Shown piece by piece: positions 58,287-64,000 of a DNA stretch of 64,000 nucleotides (its first letter is position 1; the number at the start of each line of letters is the position of its first letter). The stretch covers positions 1-64,000 of the forward strand of contig ARYC01002555.1 of assembly GCA_000711775.1 (NCBI GenBank). Direction: 5' to 3'. The notes beneath the pieces are model-generated. The model did not search any database, was not told the origin of the DNA, and was given only the letters and a program-made list of their open reading frames with translations. Both the position numbers and the translations under genes were made by a program. Source of the DNA: Oxytricha trifallax (taxonomy: Eukaryota; Ciliophora; Spirotrichea; Sporadotrichida; Oxytrichidae).

Positions 58287-61229
58287 TCACTAATAGAGCT
58301 AACTACGCAAGAAAATGCCTTTATTTTTAGGGCCTGATTCTTTCTTCTCAGCTTTGACCTAAATCTGCTCTTTATTTTGGATGATCTTTTCGAAATCTAG
58401 GGAATCTTTCCAGAACACCAGGGCCACAAAAAACTAAAAGATTTATTAGAATTATTGCAAACGTAGATTAATAATGTTTCACTTACTCTTAAGAGGAAAG
58501 ATGCATAAGACATCATCAGGGAGAATCTTCTAATTCTTACTTCGTTAAAATTTAAAATATAAAAACTGGGGGAAGGGTCTAAGTCGGTGGCAGAAATTTT
58601 TCGAAAACCTAAGTCGGTGGCAACATTAATTTTTCAAAATTCACCAAAATCCTAAGTCGGTGGCATAATAAAAATTTTTTCTTTTTCCAATTGGGAATCA
58701 ATAAGTACCTCAATATATATGAAAATTTTATCACAGAAAGTTAATCAATCTCCATCATAACAACTTAGACATTTGACGGACACAGTTTAACATATAAAAT
58801 AAATTAGAATTCATAAATAATTTGTATCCCTTTATCAAATAATTTTAAATAAAAATATAACTATATAAATATCAATGAAATATTATCATATTGAAAAATA
58901 ATGATATTTTGAAAAAATTAAAATCGAAGTATGTTATACACTAATTGTCAATGTGATAATATTTCATTGATATTTATATAGTTATATTTTTATTTAAAAT
59001 TATTTGATAAAGGGATACAAATTATTTATGAATTCTAATTTATTTTATATGTTATACTGTGTCCGTCAAATGTCTTAGTTGTTATGATGGAGATTGATTA
59101 ATTTTCTGTGATAAAATTTTCATATATATTGAGGTACTTATTGATTCCCAATTGGAAAAAGAAAATAATTTTATTATGCCACCGACTTAGGATTTTGGTG
59201 AATTTTGAGAAATTAATGTTGCCACCGACTTAGGTTTTCGAAAAATTTCTGCCACCGACTTAGACCCCCCCCCCAAACTTTACTTCCCCACCACCGTCAG
59301 TCTTAGGCTCCTATGTATATTCGTTATGTTTGATATAGAACCAAGCGATATCATATAGAATTGTTATGAAAATACCAAGAACTAGGAATCTAAATCTCTA
59401 TTTAGTGATACGATCAGTGTTGAACATCATGTATTGAGCTGTAACGCAGATTGTCAAGTTGAAGAAATCTGGTCTTAAATACATAACCAGAATAGTCAAA
59501 AATGTGTAGAGCCATAGTAGGTACCAAGTAAGCATGAACCAAGGCACAGAGCTATACCCTGCTCTCTAGGCGAAAGTATTGGCAACTACGTCCAGTTTAG
59601 CTTCTATATTCTTTTCATGTTTTTCTACAACTTCCATTCTGGCTGCAATCTCAGGTGGTAAATCCCAGTTTGTAAGCTTCTCTTATTTGTGGTCCTCTGC
59701 TTCTTTTAATCGCTCCTCAGCTCTGGACTTTGCTTACTACTGTAATTGGAAACCTTAAATGAAACCGAATGGGGATTCCATGTGCTTGAGAATTTGTCTG
59801 AGCTCCTTAATCTCTGTCTCTTCATTCTCGATTTACTCGCTCCACATGTTGATGTAACCAGTAAGCATCTTTGTCTTTGAGAACACATATTAGATAGTGA
59901 CTCTAATTCTTCCTTGCCATTTTAAGCCTGGAGTCTTTGGCTGCAAATCGAACCATTATTTTAAAAATAAAGTTTATCTAAGAAACTAATATAAATAGCA
60001 TAAATAATAAAATACTAACAATTTCTCAAATGATATATAATTATCATTAGTTATTCAAAATACTATATGAAGTTTTATCTTACTTAAATAGGTTTGTAAT
60101 GATTTGTATTTTTTTATTTTTATTGAATTACTAAATAAAAACTATTTTTTATTCTTCAATAATCATGAGGTGCCTAATCTATGTAATCCTGTAGATCAAA
60201 TTCAATCCTGCCCTCAAAATCATCGCTTCCAAAATCGTCTCTATCAAATACCTCTAGCTCCATAAATTCCTTGCCCGTTTCAACATCAAAAGTGAAAACC
60301 TCGTTCCACACTGGATTCAAATCTTGCTTAATGTAATTGGATTTTTAGGATTGCCCACCAAACTTTAGAACACAGTATGGGTCTGCCTTTCCAGTAATAT
60401 CCATCGGTGTTAAATCTCTGGCCTCAATTATTCTTACACTCAAAATAGCGTCCTCATCTAAGCCATATGCATTCAATCTCTCTCTTTATCTTTGTTCCTT
60501 AAAATTTTCAAACTTATAATGAAATTTAAGCAGAATCGTAACAAACATTTAACTACCTTAAATTAAATACCTTAAGCTTTTAGATGAGTTTCTCTCTAGA
60601 TTCATAATGCGACTTAATATCCTCATCCAGCTATATAATACGCTCCTTAACTTGTCTCTATTTTTCAAAATATGAAAATATGAATTCATCAAGCACTATG
60701 GTACCACTGCCGTCTTCGTCCAGTTCTTAAAATATCTGCTCAGCTATGCTTGTATCTACAGTTCCCTTAGTCTGCTCATTTAAGAACCTTATAATTTCAT
60801 CCATAGAGATAGTGCCATCTCTGTTCAAATCGATTTGAGAGAACTCTGATCTTAATTATTGGAGAATTCTTTCATATTCACGGTCCTTTGAGAGATTCTT
60901 TTGCATTGTCTCTGCACCAACACCTGCTCCAGTCTCTCTTAGCATTAAGCGATTTGGATCTTCATTTTGAGGCTAGTTTTAAACATCAATATTAACAAAA
61001 ATTTTGATTGGAACAATGCCCCAGACTTTACCCCCAAAAGATTTAAACTTACAAATATTTTTGACAAGGCTACATATTTGGGTCACCAGCTCTGCTTCTA
61101 CCTGTAAATGTATATAAGATATTAATCCCTAAATATTTTCAACTTACTGCCTTTATAAGGGGAAGCGCCTCTGGAGATTGATTGCAGTTGATTTTAGTTA
61201 CCTGCTGGTACTCCGAGATAAGTATTCAT
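58287..61229 (-). CDS. EF-hand and C2 domain protein with C-terminal membrane spans
   Basis: ATG 61229 (MNTYLGVPAGNQNQLQSIS), then a GTAAGT...TTTACAG intron (about 61094-61146). Two EF-hands follow: DLNRDGTISMDE and DEDGSGTIVLDE. A coiled coil is followed by one C2 domain: VRIIEARDLTPMDITGKADP, NPVWNEVFTFDV and LEVFDRDDFGSDDFEGR, with the calcium-binding aspartates kept. A further charged segment (QILKHMESPFGFIQGFQL) and at least four hydrophobic helices (WFMLTWYLLWLYTFLTILVM; FLVLGIFITILYDIAWFY; SYASFLLRFFVALVFW) lead to TGA 58287-58289. It is probably a calcium-responsive membrane protein of endomembranes. The 743-bp IES at 58544-59286 cuts the last helices; its removal gives GGGEVRIRRFSLMMSYASFL. 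Confidence 0.82.
58544..59286. other. 743-bp IES (pointer TTACTTC) made almost entirely of a palindromic element
   Basis: TTACTTC at 58537-58543 and 59280-59286. On the minus strand the join reads TDGGGEVRIRRFSLMM in frame. All but about 30 bp of the IES is the palindromic transposon at 58568-59274. Confidence 0.88.
58568..59274. mobile_element. 707-bp palindromic element with iterated CTAAGTCGGTGGC boxes
   Basis: Arms of about 330 bp are inverted copies around a 50-bp centre (about 58899-58948). The box CTAAGTCGGTGGC starts at 58579, 58609 and 58652 in the left arm and is repeated three times, inverted, in the right arm near 59195-59265. Flanks are AAACT at 58563-58567 and 59275-59279, a likely 5-bp target duplication. 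The right end is a run of ten C. No ORF was found, so it must be non-autonomous. Confidence 0.88.
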
Positions 61230-61828
61230 TTATTTTTGATTTATTTATTTCTAATATTACTGTTTAAATTCAAAACAAATAATACAAGTAACTTAAAGCT
61301 ATTTAAGTAAATAGCTATTTTTTTAAATTTTGCAATTGATAGAAAAGTATTGAAAATGTTTAGAAAATAAAATAAGTAATAAATTTATTCATCATTTTTA
61401 ATTATATACCTTTAAATTTACTTCATTTTAACTCATAAACTAATATTCACATTTATTGGTCTTGTTTGACATTATTTATATGTTTTTGGTTGTCGATTAC
61501 TTGAAGTTTATTTTCTTAATTTAATAGTAATTTATTCGTTCAGAATTACATCATCATATTATTTTAATTAGTGATATAACAAATTAAATAAATCATAAAT
61601 AATATCTAATTTATTATTTGAGCGTAAGAAATTTTCTAGAAATATTATAAAATATTTTTAATATTTTGCTGTTAATGAGCCCCTTGAGAAGATGCTTGAG
61701 TGTTCATTTATGAATAATTATTTCCCATGGCTTGATGATGTAATTGCATGTCATAAAAAATGATTATTTCTTTTTGGAAGATTCGATAATTAAATTCAAT
61801 CTTAAATTATGAAATTAATATATAGACA
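61230..61828. other. Spacer between two minus-strand genes
   Basis: AT-rich; may include a further 3' coding block of the CCCH gene near 61690-61790. Otherwise nothing recognised. Confidence 0.4.
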
Positions 61829-62871
61829 TCACTTCCTTAAGTATTGAATTGATGAATTTGTTGCTTGGCCTGCTTATTATAGGATAATGGATATTCTATG
61901 CTAATATCTCCGCTCATAAGAAGCTATTATAAATCTATGTTTTTTAAAATAGGGAACTAGAGTTTTTGAATTTATATCATATATTAACTAGTTGATGATC
62001 TTCAGCCCTTCATCTTTATTACCAGATTGAAAGTGTGTGCTTGCTTGTAAAATGTGCAGTTTTATTTGACTTGATGTGGGGTCACTCATGATTATCTTCA
62101 CATCTGATTGTTTAAAAGGTGTGGGGTTTTAGGCGTCTAAGCTTCCATCGGCTGTTGTGCCTGATGTCCCTGGTCCATAAATATCTCCCTGTCCAAATCA
62201 ACAAGCAATTTAATAATGAAACTTTATAACGATTTTATAGATCATTGTTAAATCCTGGCTATCCAGTTACTACAGGGTTAGCGTTGAGTGGCACTGCATC
62301 GTAAGGATTTCTGAGTTCAAAACCACCATGTGCAAATGAGCAATTCTTGCCAAATTTGCAATTACCTCCGGACAACTCGAAATACTTGCAAGTCTGTGTT
62401 TTGTAGTTGTTATATGGGATATTCATCATTTTCATGGTCTGCTCAATTGGTAAAGCCTATAAAAATAGAGAATCAATATTTAAAGGTTAATCGTTAATTG
62501 TTGAGGAAAAAGATTATGCTACTTACATCATCGGCTTTCCTCAGTTCATGCTCTCCATGGGCAAAATGGCATTTAGCTCCCACATGGCAATCTAAAAATA
62601 AGTTATTTCTATATTTAACTTATTTAAAAGTGGAAAATTCAAGGTAATTTTTTTGCATTGAATGCTTAGTTTACATGAAATGTTTGCACAGGGAAGTCTT
62701 ATAAAGATTATTATATCCTCCCAATGGGTTCATAGCTCCACCCACAGGTCCCATACCCTACATAGGTGGCATTCCCATCCCCATCATTCCCATAGGGGGT
62801 CCAGGCATCATTCCCATCATCATAGCAGAGGGGTCCATGCCTCCCATTCCACCAGCATTTTAAGGCATCAT
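61829..62871 (-). CDS. Tandem CCCH zinc-finger protein
   Basis: ATG 62871 (MMPQNAGGMGGMDPSAMMMG) opens a Met/Gly/Pro-rich leader. It is followed by YKTSLCKHFM, a spacer, and DCHVGAKCHFAHGEHELR (finger 1). After an intron comes YKTQTCKYFELSGGNCKFGK with NCSFAHGGFELR (finger 2, C-x9-C-x5-C-x3-H). The paired fingers, each led by YKT and followed by a short linker, resemble the TTP/Nab2-type tandem CCCH proteins that bind AU-rich mRNA. A Q/S/T-rich tail (GPGTSGTTADGSLDAQN; SQIKLHILQASTHF) runs to TGA 61829-61831. The very 3' end is uncertain, because another frame from 61690-61920 (HHQAMGNNYSQMNTQASSQ) is also plausible. Confidence 0.75.
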
Positions 62872-63616
62872 GTTTAGTATATCTATTCCACAAAATTTGT
62901 TAGAAAATGTTTATAAAATAAAATAATTGATAATGAAAGAACCATCTCTCAGCAATGTTTTATATAGGGGATAGAAAATAAACAAAAATAATAGAAAAAT
63001 ATAAAGAAATGGGGAATTACTAGCAATTTTCTAATATTAGTTGCAAAGACATTTTATTAAATCTATACTTACTTTTTTCAATTTAATTGATAATTATAAA
63101 AATTCTAATGTAAAACAGTATTATCGGGATTATTTAAAGATGAAATAAAATATTTAAATATAAATAAATTTGAATTTATAGAAAAGCGAGCGAGAAATAT
63201 ATAAAAATGTAAGTTGAGATTCTTTGGAACTTCAAATCTCAAGTTTGAAAAATTATTGTAAAAATATTAATAAATAGCTATACTTATATCTCGAATAAAT
63301 TTTAAAATATGAATTATCACTCGAAATTTCAGTTTATTCTAGATTTATTAGAATAGTTGATTTTAGGAGTACATTTACAAATCATTAATTTAAAGGATAA
63401 TTAATAGAGGTAAAATTAATTATTTGTTAATAGGATAATAAATAAATATTATATTATAAATCTTAAAATAAAAGAATTAGAAATTAAATAAAAATCTAAC
63501 TTTTTAAAGTTAAAAAAATATATTATAGTTTAATTTTAAATTTCGTATTATTTATGCAATAAAGACATATATCAAAATATATACTAATCGAATAGCATTA
63601 ATCGTATCTTATAGAA
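62872..63616. other. AT-rich spacer between divergent genes
   Basis: No coding block; should contain promoters for the CCCH gene (-) and the gene at 63617 (+). Confidence 0.5.
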
Positions 63617-64000
63617 ATGGCAAAAAGAGGACTATCAAGAGGAAAAGCCTCAGATTTCAATGATGACTTAAGTGGTGATGGAATGCCATCACTTTCTTTG
63701 TCAAAGGGAATAGGCATGAAAGAAGATGCTGGTTTCGGGAAGAAAAACATCGTCATAACTCCTATTAATTTAATACTATATAATTGAATCTTTTGCTTTG
63801 TTTTTGTTGAGTTATGATAAATTTGGGAGATAGAAGTCCAGCCAGAGGAGGTGCAGGAGGCTTACTAGTCCCACCATAGAAAGATTTGACAAGAGGAGCC
63901 GATATTAATGTGGGCGGTTTTGGAGGAGCAGCCTAAAACTACAACTAGACACCATAATTTCAAAATCAAAACCCGACTGGAAACTTCGGCCAATTAAACT
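63617..64000 (+). CDS. Gly/Asn/Gln-rich protein, 5' end only
   Basis: ATG 63617 (MAKRGLSRGKASDFNDDLSG) followed by GDGMPSLSLSKGIGMKEDAG. A spacer lies at about 63765-63825, with TGA in the unspliced frame. Then LGDRSPARGGAGGLLVPPQK, ADINVGGFGGAAQNYNQ and PTGNFGQLN reach the window edge. The low-complexity G/N/Q composition with short hydrophobic motifs suggests a disordered scaffold. No domain recognised; the gene continues to the right. Confidence 0.6.

Noticed and set aside
62662..62893. His/Ser-rich ORF on plus strand and Trp/Gly/Asp-rich ORF on minus strand
   Set aside because: Both are alternative frames of the Met/Gly/Pro-rich leader of the CCCH protein.
1..64000. Internal C4A4/G4T4 repeats as chromosome ends
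   Set aside because: Each recognisable repeat lies at a TBE end or as a short orphan terminus flanked by ordinary sequence; no long telomere tract is present, so this is not a macronuclear chromosome end.
1..64000. Bacterial or viral origin, CRISPR arrays, operons
   Set aside because: GT-AG introns, TAA/TAG=Q code, eukaryotic protein families and pointer-flanked spacers rule this out; no regularly spaced repeats of CRISPR type were seen.

Overview
This window reads as germline (micronuclear) DNA of a stichotrich ciliate of the Oxytricha/Stylonychia type. Three independent signs agree. (1) Recognisable proteins (ribophorin II, cyclophilin, EF-hand/C2, RRM, histidine acid phosphatase) read through only if TAA and TAG are glutamine and TGA is the sole stop. 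(2) Coding sequence is cut into short blocks by AT-rich spacers. Many spacers are not GT-AG introns but are flanked by short direct repeats (pointers), and leaving one pointer copy restores the family motif in frame; these are internal eliminated sequences (IESs). (3) There are about 4-kb transposons ending in C4A4/G4T4 telomere-like repeats, with a transposase, a 22-kDa-type ORF and a zinc-finger/kinase ORF. That is the layout of the telomere-bearing elements (TBEs) known from Oxytricha germline DNA. The species name is inference.

Layout. 1-312 is the right end of a TBE. 328-17414 holds genes on the minus strand: a coiled-coil protein, a Q-rich protein, ribophorin II, two tandem nucleoredoxin-like/glutaredoxin fusions, a membrane protein and a divergent cyclophilin. 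17655-43834 is an accessory region on the plus strand: seven tandem paralogues of a secreted, cysteine-bearing family I do not recognise. It is invaded by one complete TBE sitting inside a gene, a second TBE nested in an older reversed TBE fragment, a deleted TBE inside another paralogue, a 633-bp palindrome and two related MITEs. 44639-46455 holds a SPRY-domain gene and RNA polymerase II subunit Rpb11. 46456-50274 is an AT-rich stretch without recognisable genes. 50275-64000 is gene-dense again: a small charged protein, a histidine acid phosphatase-like membrane protein, a NADAR/FHA/RRM/SR locus, a RING protein, an EF-hand/C2 membrane protein whose coding region is split by a palindromic transposon-derived IES, a tandem CCCH zinc-finger protein, and the 5' end of a Gly/Asn/Gln-rich protein.

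The most interesting points are the apparent NADAR-FHA-RRM-SR fusion (an ADP-ribose-type domain, a phosphothreonine reader and an RNA-binding splicing-type tail), the secreted paralogue cluster with IESs at conserved pointer positions but of differing length, and several palindromic elements caught at different stages of becoming IESs. Exon/MDS boundaries were worked out by eye and are approximate except where a pointer or splice pair is given.
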